Assembly: GCA_934504345.1 (NCBI GenBank)
Contig: CAKSVR010000003.1
Location: forward strand, 1 to 64,000
DNA length: 64,000 nucleotides
Source of the DNA: an uncultured Agathobaculum sp.
Lineage (GTDB): Bacteria; Bacillota; Clostridia; Oscillospirales; Butyricicoccaceae
Direction: 5' to 3'
Shown: one piece after another, positions 1 to 7,584 of the stretch
How the letters are laid out: each line of letters begins with the position of its first letter
Position numbering within the stretch: the first letter of the stretch is position 1
Program-made: the position numbers and the translations under genes
The notes under the pieces: generated by a model
Told to the model about the DNA's origin: nothing
The model's input: the letters and a program-made list of their open reading frames with translations, nothing else
The model's database searches: none

Positions 1-606
1 GCTCCCGCGCGGGGCCTAAGAGGGTAGACAACCTACGGTTTTCCACCCTCTTAGGAAGCTCCCCTTTTCCCTTTGGGGATACCTCGGAGCGACGGAACGC
101 AAGCGTTCCTACTTAGAGGTGGGACCGAAAAAAGGAACGACAGTATCGTTATCGGTTCGTAGGCCGCAAAGCGCCATTCCTTTCACAGCTACGCTCAAGC
201 CGTTAGAGCTCTGCTACACCCAGTTACGCAAAACCAGTGAAATCTGCCGTGATAACGCCGCGACAGCGCGGAAAACGTGAGCCGATACCCGTTCCTTTAT
301 GCGAGTTACTTACGAAGTAGAGCCGTAAGGCTCGTTCGCGAGGTTGCCGAGGGAAACGGGGAGATTCAAAAGAGGGGTAGAAACCGTAGGTGTCTACCCC
401 TTTTTTGCGCCCGCCGCGCGAGCGGCACGTTCCCGCCGTCCGCAGACGGCGAAACTCCCCAGCCCGGAAAGGGCGTATCGCTTACGCGACTCGGTTGCAC
501 CGGAAAACGGCTGCCGAGAAAAGGGCTGCCGCCCAGTTACGGCGTATCGCTTCGCAACTCGGTTGCACCGGACAAAGGGTGCAGGAAAACGGGCCTGCCG
601 CCCGGT
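1..606. repeat. R element, copy R1 (left end cut by window edge)
   Basis: Non-coding, hairpin-rich repeat that recurs five more times in the window. Left bounding hairpin: stem 15-28 with 42-55. Right bounding hairpin: AGGGGTAGA at 373-381, loop 382-392, partner 393-401, then a T-run. Interior hairpins: GGAACGC/GCGTTCC (94-109), AACGA-cagta-TCGTT (136-150), GAGCC-gtaa-GGCTC (320-333). Outside the right hairpin come CGCCGTC-cgca-GACGGCG (434-451) and two tandem modules of about 65 bp (about 475-540 and 541-606). Open frames here are in repeat sequence and differ between copies, so I do not call genes. It abuts the 3' end of the HEPN gene. Confidence 0.85.
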
Positions 607-1053
607 TCACCGCCGCTGCACGATCTCATGCGGTCTGCCGCCCGCATAGAGCTGCTGCCGGATGGCGGCAAACATCCGCTCCGCCATATCGAGGTAGCGC
701 CGGACCTCCATCTCGTCGAGCTCGAACGGCAGGTCGGTCGGATACCGGGTTTCAATGTATAGGTCGTTGAGCGCGGCGCTTTCGTCCAGATACTCGGAGA
801 ATACATTCGGATCGAGCTGGATGGCCTGACGGCACAGGTAGGTCAGGTTGTGTCCGTCAAAATGCCGCCCGGTGCGGAACAGCAGATAGCCCTTTAGAGC
901 CTTTTCGATGGCCTGCTGGCAGTGGAACGCGATATTATAGTGATCGCCGCCGTAGGTCAGCAGCAGACGGGCGGATTGCAGATCACACAGTGCTTTATCC
1001 AGCCATTTGTAATAGAAGCAGCTGTCGGATGCGCCTTTACGTCGCCGTGTCAT
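607..1053 (-). CDS. HEPN domain protein (probable toxin-like RNase partner)
   Basis: 148 residues, all-alpha, matching the HEPN family: helix 'AFHCQQAIEKALKGYLL' at 42-58, then the RX4H signature R63-H68 (RHFDGH) and the 'YIETRYP' segment at 99-105. HEPN proteins of this size are often RNases or RNA-binding partners of minimal nucleotidyltransferases in toxin-antitoxin-like pairs. It overlaps the upstream small nucleotidyltransferase-like gene by 17 bp, so the two are translationally coupled. Toxicity is inference from the family; the RX4H motif that forms the RNase site in active members is intact. It is the last gene of a four-gene minus-strand run starting at 3411 and its stop lies against repeat R1. 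Confidence 0.8.
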   Translation of the reverse strand: MTRRRKGASDSCFYYKWLDKALCDLQSARLLLTYGGDHYNIAFHCQQAIEKALKGYLLFRTGRHFDGHNLTYLCRQAIQLDPNVFSEYLDESAALNDLYIETRYPTDLPFELDEMEVRRYLDMAERMFAAIRQQLYAGGRPHEIVQRR

Positions 1054-1348
1054 AAATCACCTTGCCTTTCCGGGCGATCCATGCGGCATACGAGGTACTG
1101 TCCGTGCATAGCTCCGCCCATTCCTCGGTGGTGTAAACGCTCAGGCTGACAGGCACGGGAGCCGTGATCGCCAGATGCAGGTGGGTTCGCAGTTTGCGGC
1201 AGTCGGCATTATCGGGCACGATAACGCAAAGGCTGAACGCCTTGAGCTTGTCGGTCGCCATAGTGCGCTTTTCCGCGTACAGGATGATCTGTCTGGGCTC
1301 ACACGCGCCCAGAATGTCTTTTACAGCCTGCTCGATCATTTGTGTCAT
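1037..1348 (-). CDS. Degenerate minimal nucleotidyltransferase (MNT) partner of HEPN
   Basis: 103 residues. Position, size and coupling to a HEPN gene fit a minimal nucleotidyltransferase, and the segment 'IILYAEKRTMATDKLKAFSLCV' region (about residues 20-42) lines up with the usual beta-strand/G-S-x-A-R-G/D-x-D region. The catalytic Gly-Ser is replaced by Ala-Glu and the two metal-binding Asp residues are absent, so it is probably not an active AMP-transferase. A strong AAGGAGG site precedes the ATG. The start overlaps the thioesterase stop by 4 bp (ATGA). If the pair is toxin-antitoxin-like, this protein would have to neutralise HEPN by binding instead of by adenylylation; that is inference. 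Confidence 0.6.
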   Translation of the reverse strand: MTQMIEQAVKDILGACEPRQIILYAEKRTMATDKLKAFSLCVIVPDNADCRKLRTHLHLAITAPVPVSLSVYTTEEWAELCTDSTSYAAWIARKGKVIYDTAT

Positions 1349-2085
1349 ACCGATCCCTCCTTTCGGTCAGGCAGAGGTGAGAGCGAAGCGACAGCCTCAA
1401 AACGGGCCTTTCCATCGGCTTCGCCGCGGATGTAGCGTGCGCCGTCCACCGTGCCGGTCAGCAGCGAAAGGGCTTCGCCGCAGGCGGTTTCGGCGGTGTA
1501 GTTGACCTGCATCTCAGATACAAAGCCCGGCTGCTTTTGCAGATCGAGCGCATCCGAGATGAGCTCGACTGCGCGCACGTTGTTGACATGGTTGTTGACA
1601 TCGAGATCGGAATAGCGGACCTCGTGAACATGATGCAGCCGCACATTGTCGCACGACAGCTTGGGCAGCGGCGCGAACAGCTCGCCGCGGGCGGTGTGCA
1701 GGTACTGCTGCGCCTCCGGGAATGCGCTCGGGCGCAGGATGCGGTGCGTTTCGGGATCGAGCGTTACCCACATGGACTGTGCATCGCCGACCGGCTTATC
1801 GCCGACGAAAAAGGCAAAGCTGCGGTACCAGCTCACGCCCTTGATGCCCGGACACCATGTTTCGCAGCGCAGCCGCTCATACGGCAGCAGCGGACGGGAC
1901 AGCCGCACTTTCACGCGGGAGAGCACCCACACGATCCGCAGGTCGAGCGGACCGATGTGCAGCGCCTCGGCGTGTACGGTGGCGGCATCCTGCATCACGT
2001 TCCACAGGAACGAGGGCTTGGCAATGCCGCGGTTATCGATGTGGCTGTAATTGACCTCATATTCACGGGTGAGCAGATCGACCAT
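1345..2085 (-). CDS. Acyl-ACP thioesterase
   Basis: Hydrolyses acyl-ACP to release free fatty acid in the cytoplasm. 246 residues with two hotdog domains; the second carries the family motif 'DLDVNNHVNN' (about 160-169) holding the catalytic Asn/His. N-terminal 'EVNYSHIDNRG' is typical of bacterial FatA/FatB-type enzymes. The ATG at 2085 is chosen because GGAGG lies 8 bases upstream; a GTG seven codons earlier would include that ribosome site in the coding sequence. The gene starts 24 bp after the hydrolase-like gene and overlaps the MNT-like gene by 4 bp, so the four genes probably form one transcript. Confidence 0.9.
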   Translation of the reverse strand: MVDLLTREYEVNYSHIDNRGIAKPSFLWNVMQDAATVHAEALHIGPLDLRIVWVLSRVKVRLSRPLLPYERLRCETWCPGIKGVSWYRSFAFFVGDKPVGDAQSMWVTLDPETHRILRPSAFPEAQQYLHTARGELFAPLPKLSCDNVRLHHVHEVRYSDLDVNNHVNNVRAVELISDALDLQKQPGFVSEMQVNYTAETACGEALSLLTGTVDGARYIRGEADGKARFEAVASLSPLPDRKEGSV

Positions 2086-2109
2086 GGGAATGCACCTCCG
2101 ATGCACAAA

Positions 2110-3411
2110 TCAATGGAACAGGGAAACGATAAAACGGGAGAGCAGATCGAGCAGAGTAGCCTGCCGCTGCACCTCGGTCTGTGTCAGGCTTTTGCCGGTG
2201 TCGGTGTCCGGCTTGGTGACGGGTTTGGTGTTGTCAGCGTAGTGTGCGGTCAGAAATTCCGGGCAGCCGTCGATGGCTTCGAGCGAGGAATAGCTGAAGA
2301 ACACCTCGCCCTGAATATCCACGCTGTCATCGAGCAGCTCGAGCTGGCGCTCGAGCTCGTCCGTGCCGTACCATGTGTCACTGGGCTGCGCCTCGGCGGA
2401 GCGGTACGCGGCAAGGCCGATGTACAGCGCCACATCGCTGGTGGAAACGGCTTTCTGCCACCACTTGACGAGCGTTTGGAAATCCGCGATCTCATAGCCG
2501 ATCGGCCAGTACAGCTGCGGGCAGATGTAGTCCACCGTGCCGGCATTGATCCAGTGGAGCGAATCGCAGTACAGCTCACTGTACGAAGACTGACCCTGCG
2601 TGTCGCTGCCGCGCGAGTTGGCGCTTCTGTTCTCCCAGATGCCCGCCGGGCTGATGCCGAACGACAGGTTTTCGTTCAGCGCGTGCAGCGTTTCGTCCAG
2701 AGAAGCGATGAGCGTGTTGACATTATCGCGCCGCCAGTCGCCGATCTTGCTGAAAGCCGAGCCGTAGCGTGCGTAGGTTTCCTCGTCGGCAAAGTCCGTG
2801 CCGGGATAGAAATAATCATCCAGATGGATGCCGTCCACATCGTAATTCTTGACGATCTCCACCGCGCCGTCCACAACGAGCTGCTGCACCGCCGGAATGC
2901 CCGGGTCAAAGTAGTAGTTGTCCTCGTATTTGATCACCCATTCCGGGTGCTGCTTGGCCGGGCTGGAGTCGGGGAGCGTGTTCCACTCGTCATCGCCGCC
3001 GCGCGTTACGCGGTACGGGTTGACCCATGCGTGCAGCTGGAGGCCGCGCTCGTGCGCCGCCGTTACCCAGTAGCCGAGCACATCAAAGCTGTTGTCCGGC
3101 GCCTGACCGGTCACGCCGCTGACATAGCGGCTCCACGGGAACAGATGGGACGGGTACAGCGCATCCGCAGAGGGCCGCACCTGCAGAAACACCGTGTTGA
3201 GGCCCATCGAGGCCACATTGTCGAGGATGGTGTCGGCCTCGCTCTTCAGTGTTTCGGCGGACAGGCCCTGCTCGGAGGGATAGTCGATGTTATGTACCGT
3301 CGCGACCCACACGCCGCGCATATTGTCCTGTGCGGGCTGGGCGGCATACGCGCCCGGCACCATCAGCAGGACGAGCGCCAGCACGAGGGACAGGATTCGT
3401 TTCTTTCGCAT
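2110..3411 (-). CDS. Secreted family-10-like glycosyl hydrolase (GHL10/DUF187)
   Basis: 433 residues with an N-terminal signal peptide (MRKKR charged start, hydrophobic 6-20, cleavage near AYA-AQ, 21-25). The body matches the GHL10 TIM-barrel family: 'RGVWVATVHNIDYP' at 32-45, 'HAWVNPYRV' at 127-135 and 'DVDGIHLDDYFYP' at 191-203, the last bearing the acidic residues expected in the active site. Members are thought to act on glycans or peptidoglycan outside the cell; the substrate cannot be read from sequence. No lipobox is evident. A TATAAT box with a TG extension on the minus strand (3452-3460) is a plausible promoter for this gene and the three behind it. Confidence 0.85.
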   Translation of the reverse strand: MRKKRILSLVLALVLLMVPGAYAAQPAQDNMRGVWVATVHNIDYPSEQGLSAETLKSEADTILDNVASMGLNTVFLQVRPSADALYPSHLFPWSRYVSGVTGQAPDNSFDVLGYWVTAAHERGLQLHAWVNPYRVTRGGDDEWNTLPDSSPAKQHPEWVIKYEDNYYFDPGIPAVQQLVVDGAVEIVKNYDVDGIHLDDYFYPGTDFADEETYARYGSAFSKIGDWRRDNVNTLIASLDETLHALNENLSFGISPAGIWENRSANSRGSDTQGQSSYSELYCDSLHWINAGTVDYICPQLYWPIGYEIADFQTLVKWWQKAVSTSDVALYIGLAAYRSAEAQPSDTWYGTDELERQLELLDDSVDIQGEVFFSYSSLEAIDGCPEFLTAHYADNTKPVTKPDTDTGKSLTQTEVQRQATLLDLLSRFIVSLFH

Positions 3412-3451
3412 AAAAGGCTCCTTTTATTGTCAGTCAATTTTGTTACCCTAT

Positions 3452-3460
3452 ATTATAGCA
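3452..3460 (-). promoter_or_regulatory. Extended -10 promoter for the GHL10-thioesterase-MNT-HEPN run
   Basis: On the minus strand the sequence reads TGCTATAAT, an extended -10, about 41 bases upstream of the start at 3411. No good -35 is visible at 17 bases. Confidence 0.45.
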
Positions 3461-3512
3461 CATCCGTTTGGGAAAATTAAGACTATACTGTGAATTATGG
3501 AAATGCTCCGCG

Positions 3513-3541
3513 TTGACAGAAAAGCGTTTTCAGCGTATGAT
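3513..3541 (+). promoter_or_regulatory. Sigma-A promoter for pdxY
   Basis: TTGACA (3513-3518), 17-base spacer, TATGAT (3536-3541); ribosome site and ATG of the kinase follow at 3598. Confidence 0.7.
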
Positions 3542-3597
3542 AAACAGGTGAAAGAGCAAAGAATATGTCGCAAGACAGGGATAAAGGAGAACCATCC

Positions 3598-4443
3598 ATG
3601 CAGAAAAAGGTTTTGGCGCTGCACGATCTGTCCGGGTTCGGGCGTTCGTCGCTCGTGCCGATCATTGCAGCGGTATCTGCGGCGGGTCACCAGTGCGTGC
3701 CGCTGCCGACCGCATATTTTTCCACCCACATGGCGATTCCCGGCTGGGAAACGGTCGATCTGACCGGCATCATGCCGGGTGTTATCGCGCAGTATGACCG
3801 GCTGGGGCTGCGGTTTGAGTCGGTGTACGCAGGCTTTCTCGGCTCGGCGGATCAGATCGACTGCGTGTGCGAGGCGGTGCTGCGGCTCAAGGCCGAGGAC
3901 GGCATCGCGCTCATCGACCCGGTGATGGGCGACAACGGCGAGGTCTATGCCACTTACACGCCGGAAATGTGCACGCGGATGCGCGAGCTGTGCAAAATCG
4001 CGGATATTATCACGCCGAACACGACCGAGGCGGCCATCCTGCTCGACCGCGACCCGGCCTCTGCGCCGCAGAACGAAACCGAGGCATGGGAGTGGCTGCA
4101 CGCACTGCGGGAGCGTTACGATACGCAGGTCGTGCTGACCGGACTGGACTACGAGCCGGGACGGGTGGGCTCGGGCTGCCTGTCGGCCGACGGCGGCACC
4201 ATCAGCCTGCACGAGAGGATCGCGCAGTATTACCCGGGCACGGGCGATCTGTTCGCGGCAGTGATGCTCGGCGCGCTGCTGAACGGAAAGCCGCTTGCTG
4301 CGGCGTGTGCACAGGCCGGCGAGTTCGTCAAGGACTGCATCGCCTACACTGCCGCGCAGCACACCGACCCGATGCACGGCGTGCAGTTCGAGAAGCTGCT
4401 CGGCCACCTTTTTTCTTGCCACGAGAACAACAGTGCGGTATAA
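3598..4443 (+). CDS. pdxY: Pyridoxal/pyridoxamine kinase
   Basis: Phosphorylates pyridoxal (and pyridoxamine or pyridoxine) with ATP in the B6 salvage pathway. 281 residues, usual for the PdxK/PdxY branch of the ribokinase fold. Signatures: N-terminal 'HDLSGFGRSSL' (9-19), 'DPVMGD' (107-112), 'NTTEA' (141-145) and the anion-hole loop 'GTGDLFAA' (214-221) with the catalytic Asp. The ATG at 3598 has AAAGGAG eight bases upstream; an earlier in-frame ATG lacks one. The last 30 bases contain a promoter for the next gene. Confidence 0.9.
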   Translation: MQKKVLALHDLSGFGRSSLVPIIAAVSAAGHQCVPLPTAYFSTHMAIPGWETVDLTGIMPGVIAQYDRLGLRFESVYAGFLGSADQIDCVCEAVLRLKAEDGIALIDPVMGDNGEVYATYTPEMCTRMRELCKIADIITPNTTEAAILLDRDPASAPQNETEAWEWLHALRERYDTQVVLTGLDYEPGRVGSGCLSADGGTISLHERIAQYYPGTGDLFAAVMLGALLNGKPLAAACAQAGEFVKDCIAYTAAQHTDPMHGVQFEKLLGHLFSCHENNSAV

Positions 4444-4444
4444 T
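4416..4444 (+). promoter_or_regulatory. Promoter inside the pdxY 3' end, for the OPRT-like gene
   Basis: TTGCCA (4416-4421), 17-base spacer, TATAAT (4439-4444), 60 bases before the downstream ATG. It overlaps the last codons and stop of the kinase gene. Confidence 0.55.
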
Positions 4445-4503
4445 ATAGATATATTCTCAGATATTCCCTTAGGGGACCGTGTTGTAAGAAAGGTGGTTTT
4501 TGT

Positions 4504-5142
4504 ATGAAGCAGCCGATCCGAATCACCTCCCGCGTGAACAAACGCCTTTACGCGGATGCGATACCGGGGCATTTTGCCACGAATCATTCTCACATCAACT
4601 ACTACATCGATATGTCCGAGGTCAAGCACAGCATGGCTATGGCGCGGGAGGCCGCCCGCAGCATCGCCTATCAGTTCAGCTCGGTCAGCATCGACACGCT
4701 GCTGTGTATGGAGGGCACCGAGTACATCGGCGCGTACCTTGCGGAGGAGCTGTCGAGCGTGGGCATGGGCAACGTCAACAGCGGCAAGGATATTTTCCTG
4801 ATCGAGCCGGACAGCAACGTGAACGGTCAGTTCGTGTTCCCGGACAATCTGCGCCACATGATCGAGCACCGCAATGTGCTGGTATTGGTCAATTCGGCCT
4901 CGACCGGACAGACGTTCTCGCAGGCGAAGGAGTGCGTGGAGTATTACGGCGGCCGCGTGACCGGTTTTGCGGCGCTGTTCTCGAATATCAGCGAGCTGGC
5001 GGGCAAAAAGGTGGTCAGCCTGTTCTCCGGAGAGGATTTCCCGCACTATCAGAACTTCGTGCGCGGCAAAGCCTGCCCGGACTGCGCCGCAGGCGTTCCG
5101 CTGGATGCCATCGTCACCCCGAGAGGGTATAACAAGCTGTAA
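4504..5142 (+). CDS. Orotate-phosphoribosyltransferase-like protein
   Basis: 212 residues with a type I phosphoribosyltransferase fold: hood region, 'LLCMEGTEYIGAYLA' helix (67-81) and the PRPP loop 'VLVLVNSASTGQTF' (125-138). In canonical enzymes that loop begins with two acidic residues (D/E-D); here Asn130-Ser131 replace them while the Thr/Ser-Gly-x-Thr part is kept. A CPDC pair near residue 190 is unusual. It may bind PRPP or a nucleotide without standard catalysis, or use another base. It follows pdxY by 60 bp with its own promoter and ends in a strong terminator, so it can be expressed alone. Substrate not assignable. Confidence 0.75.
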   Translation: MKQPIRITSRVNKRLYADAIPGHFATNHSHINYYIDMSEVKHSMAMAREAARSIAYQFSSVSIDTLLCMEGTEYIGAYLAEELSSVGMGNVNSGKDIFLIEPDSNVNGQFVFPDNLRHMIEHRNVLVLVNSASTGQTFSQAKECVEYYGGRVTGFAALFSNISELAGKKVVSLFSGEDFPHYQNFVRGKACPDCAAGVPLDAIVTPRGYNKL

Positions 5143-5146
5143 CGAA

Positions 5147-5178
5147 AAAGAGGAAGGTGGTTTGCCTTCCTCTTTTGT
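5147..5178 (+). terminator. Rho-independent terminator after the OPRT-like gene
   Basis: AAGAGGAAGG paired with CCTTCCTCTT, then TTTT. Confidence 0.85.
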
Positions 5179-5189
5179 GTTGCAGGTTG

Positions 5190-5817
5190 GTGTGCCGGTG
5201 CGTTTTGGGAAAACGGGCCGCACGCGCGGCGGGCGCAAAAAAGGGATGGACACCTACGGTTTCCACCCCTCTTTTGAATCTCCCCGTTTCCCTTTGTTCC
5301 TAAGTCGGTGCACGGAACGGCTTCGCCGTTCCTATTTGTGCTCGGGACCGAAAAAAGGAGAACGGCAGTACCGTTACCGGCTCGTAGGCTCGGCTTAACG
5401 CCGACCATTCCTCTCACAGCTCCGCTCAAGCCGTTAGAGCTCTGCAACATCCAATTTACGCAAAACCAGTGCAATCTGTCGCGATAACGCCGCGACAGCA
5501 CGGAAAACGTGAGCCGATACCCGTTCCTTTATGCGAGTTACTTACGAAGTAGAGCCGTAAGGCTCGTTCGCGAGGTTGCCGAGGGAAAGGTAGGAGTTCA
5601 AAGAGGGAGGGAAACCGTAGGTGTCCCTCCCTTTTTGCCCCAGCGCCGGGGCGGCGCACCGTTCCCGCCGTCCGCAGACGGCGAAATCCCCAGCCCGGCA
5701 ACGGCGTATTGCTTCGCAACTCGTCTGCACCAGACAAAGCGTGCAGGAAACTGGGCTGCCGCCCATAAACGGCGAGTGCGCTCACGCGACTCGTGTGCAC
5801 CTGCTGCATGGTGCAGC
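5190..5817. repeat. R element, copy R2
   Basis: Complete copy between convergent genes. Left bounding hairpin: GGGATGGA (5243-5250), loop 5251-5261, TCCACCCC (5262-5269). Right bounding hairpin: AGGGAGGGA (5604-5612), loop 5613-5623, TCCCTCCCT (5624-5632), then TTTT. Interior: GGAACGGC-ttc-GCCGTTCC (about 5314-5332), AACGG-cagta-CCGTT (5361-5375), GAGCC-gtaa-GGCTC. Right arm: CGCCGTC-cgca-GACGGCG and two to three outer modules ending at about 5815. No credible gene inside. Confidence 0.9.
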
Positions 5818-6384
5818 TTACAGCCCCAGCACAATGCCGCACACCGCGCCGATCAAAATAAACACGATCGGGTGCAGCTTTTTGAGCTTCCAGATGCCGA
5901 GCGACAGCACGAGGAAGATGATGACCGCCGGAACATTGATGACCGAACCAATGCTGGCGATACCAGCCCAGTTTTCCGTGTGCAGCAGGGAAGCGGCGAA
6001 CACCTCGAGCATCGCGCCGAAGATCAGACCCGCCGAAGCCGGGCGGAGGCCGTAAAAGCCGTTTTTCACGAGCGGAGAGTCGCGGAACTTGTCCAGCGCA
6101 CGCGACACCAGAATGATGATGATGATGGACGGCAGCACGAGCGAGCAGGTCGCCGCGACAGCGCCGGGCACACCGGCGGCGTGGAAGCCCGCATAGGTCG
6201 CGGAGTTGACACCGAGCGGGCCGGGCGTGGACTCGGACACCGCGATCATGTCCATCAGGTCGCTTGGCGTGAACCACGGGTAGCGCAGCGCGATCTGCTT
6301 GAGGAACGGCAGGGTAGCCAGTCCGCCGCCGATGGCGAACAGACCGGTCTTGAAAAATTCGAGAAACAGCAGTAAAAAGGTCAT
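5818..6384 (-). CDS. chrA: Chromate transporter, second half-size subunit
   Basis: 188 residues, about five to six membrane helices. It carries the CHR-family signatures 'FAIGGGLATLPFL' and 'STPGPLGVNSATYAG'. Short-chain CHR proteins occur as adjacent pairs that together equal one full ChrA antiporter; the name reflects chromate efflux in studied members, but the natural substrate in anaerobes is unclear. GGAGG precedes the ATG at 6384. It overlaps the first half by 4 bp (ATGA), so the two are coupled. Confidence 0.9.
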   Translation of the reverse strand: MTFLLLFLEFFKTGLFAIGGGLATLPFLKQIALRYPWFTPSDLMDMIAVSESTPGPLGVNSATYAGFHAAGVPGAVAATCSLVLPSIIIIILVSRALDKFRDSPLVKNGFYGLRPASAGLIFGAMLEVFAASLLHTENWAGIASIGSVINVPAVIIFLVLSLGIWKLKKLHPIVFILIGAVCGIVLGL

Positions 6385-6941
6385 GCGCGCTTCCTCCGGA
6401 TCATACCGATGAGAATACCGGCAGCAGCAGCGATAACGACCATCACCACGGGCGAAACGCCGCAAAATGCGACTGCGATGAACGTAATGAGCAAAATCGT
6501 CGCTGTCGGCGCATCAACAACGCCTTTTTTCGCCATTTTCCATACGGATTGCAGCACAAGAGCGCACACGGCGATGCGGATGCCCGCAAAGGCGTGCTGC
6601 ACGACCGCAAGGTGCGCGAACTGCTGGATGAATGCGGCGATGATCGAAATGATAACGAGCGACGGCGAGATAACACCGGCAGTGGCTGCTATGCCGCCGA
6701 GCGTGCCATGTGTCTTATAGCCGATGAACGTTGCGGTGTTTACTGCGATGACACCCGGGGTACACTGACCGATGGCGTAATAGTCCATCAGCTCGTCCTC
6801 AGTCGCCCAGCGGCGGTTTTCGACGACTTCGCGCTGCAAAATGGGCAGCATGGCGTAGCCGCCGCCGAATGTGCAGCCGCCGATGCGTGCAAAGGTGAGG
6901 AACAGATCAAGGTAAGGATTCAAATAGTACAGTCCTTTCAT
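6381..6941 (-). CDS. chrA: Chromate transporter, first half-size subunit
   Basis: 186 residues from the ATG at 6941. CHR signatures 'FARIGGCTFGGGYAMLPIL' and 'CTPGVIAVNTATFIGY' lie at the N-terminal end, followed by four to five membrane helices. The ATG has no clear ribosome site; a TTG six codons in (6923) has AAAGGA eight bases upstream and gives an N-terminus 'MNPYLDLFLTFARIGG' that is usual for the family, so the true start may be 6923. Partner of the overlapping downstream half. Confidence 0.88.
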   Translation of the reverse strand: MKGLYYLNPYLDLFLTFARIGGCTFGGGYAMLPILQREVVENRRWATEDELMDYYAIGQCTPGVIAVNTATFIGYKTHGTLGGIAATAGVISPSLVIISIIAAFIQQFAHLAVVQHAFAGIRIAVCALVLQSVWKMAKKGVVDAPTATILLITFIAVAFCGVSPVVMVVIAAAAGILIGMIRRKRA

Positions 6942-7009
6942 GGGAGATAACGATAACAGTATACACCTGCTGACCGGAAATGAACAGAGCAGCCGCGTTA
7001 AGAGGCTGA

Positions 7010-7045
7010 AAAAAACGCCTGAACCGGCAGGCACAGGCGTTTTCA
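7010..7045 (-). terminator. Terminator after the glyoxalase gene
   Basis: Read on the minus strand: AACGCCTG, loop, CAGGCGTT, then a T-run (7005-7014 region). Confidence 0.8.
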
Positions 7046-7047
7046 CG

Positions 7048-7416
7048 TTACTTGCCCGGGATGACCTCCAGCCAGTAGCCGTCCGGGTCGGAGATAAAGT
7101 AGATGCCCATGGCCGGGTTCTCGAAGCAGATGCAGCCCATCTCCTTGTGCTTTTCGTGCGCGGCCTCGAAATCATCCACGCGGAACGCGAGGTGGAACTC
7201 GTTGTCGCCGAGATTGTACGGCTTGTCCCAGTCGCGCAGCCATGTCAGCTCGAGCAGGTGCGGCGTTGCGCCGTCGGTCAGGTATACGATGATAAAGCTG
7301 CCGTCCGGCGCATTGATGCGGCTGGATTCGGTCAGGCCGAGGGCTTCCTTGTAGAACGCGAGCGAGCGGTCGAGGTCGCGGACATTCAGGTTATTGTGTG
7401 CAAAAGTAAATCGCAT
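7048..7416 (-). CDS. gloA: Lactoylglutathione lyase / glyoxalase-I-type VOC protein
   Basis: 122 residues, one VOC fold made of two beta-alpha-beta-beta-beta units. The four metal ligands of glyoxalase I are all present: His7, Glu56 (LLELTW), His75 (EFHLAF) and Glu117 (YWLEV), so a metal-dependent isomerisation of hemithioacetals (methylglyoxal detoxification) is likely; the thiol cofactor in this organism is unknown. Start at 7416 is preferred because AGGAGG is eight bases upstream; the ATG two codons earlier is too close to that site. Single-gene unit with its own terminator. Confidence 0.88.
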   Translation of the reverse strand: MRFTFAHNNLNVRDLDRSLAFYKEALGLTESSRINAPDGSFIIVYLTDGATPHLLELTWLRDWDKPYNLGDNEFHLAFRVDDFEAAHEKHKEMGCICFENPAMGIYFISDPDGYWLEVIPGK

Positions 7417-7517
7417 AGTCATATCCTCCTTGTGTTGGGTGAGCTAACTGTACCATGTTTTTCGCGGAAATGCAACCACACCGGTGGGGAAAGTACACAA
7501 GAACAGTCGCAAAACTA

Positions 7518-7546
7518 TGGACAGGATGGGGAGAAGATGGTATAAT
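7518..7546 (+). promoter_or_regulatory. Sigma-A promoter for gdpP
   Basis: TGGACA (7518-7523), 17-base spacer, TATAAT (7541-7546); the TTG start follows at 7585. Confidence 0.65.
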
Positions 7547-7584
7547 TGACCTGAATATTTGCGTCCCAAAAAGGAGGCAGGGGT

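Noticed and set aside
1..606. R elements as insertion sequences
   Set aside because: No transposase-like ORF in any copy and no clear target-site duplications; they may still be non-autonomous mobile units.
277..762. Open frame of 161 codons in R1, with a near-identical N-terminal translation in R2 at 5509 (SRYPFLYASYLRSRAV...)
   Set aside because: The similarity comes from the repeat's DNA; frames diverge by indels between copies, no ribosome site is conserved, and the paired substitutions protect hairpins rather than codons.
1537..3480. 647-codon plus-strand open frame
   Set aside because: Antisense shadow of the thioesterase and GHL10 genes, caused by G+C-rich third positions; no homology recognisable.
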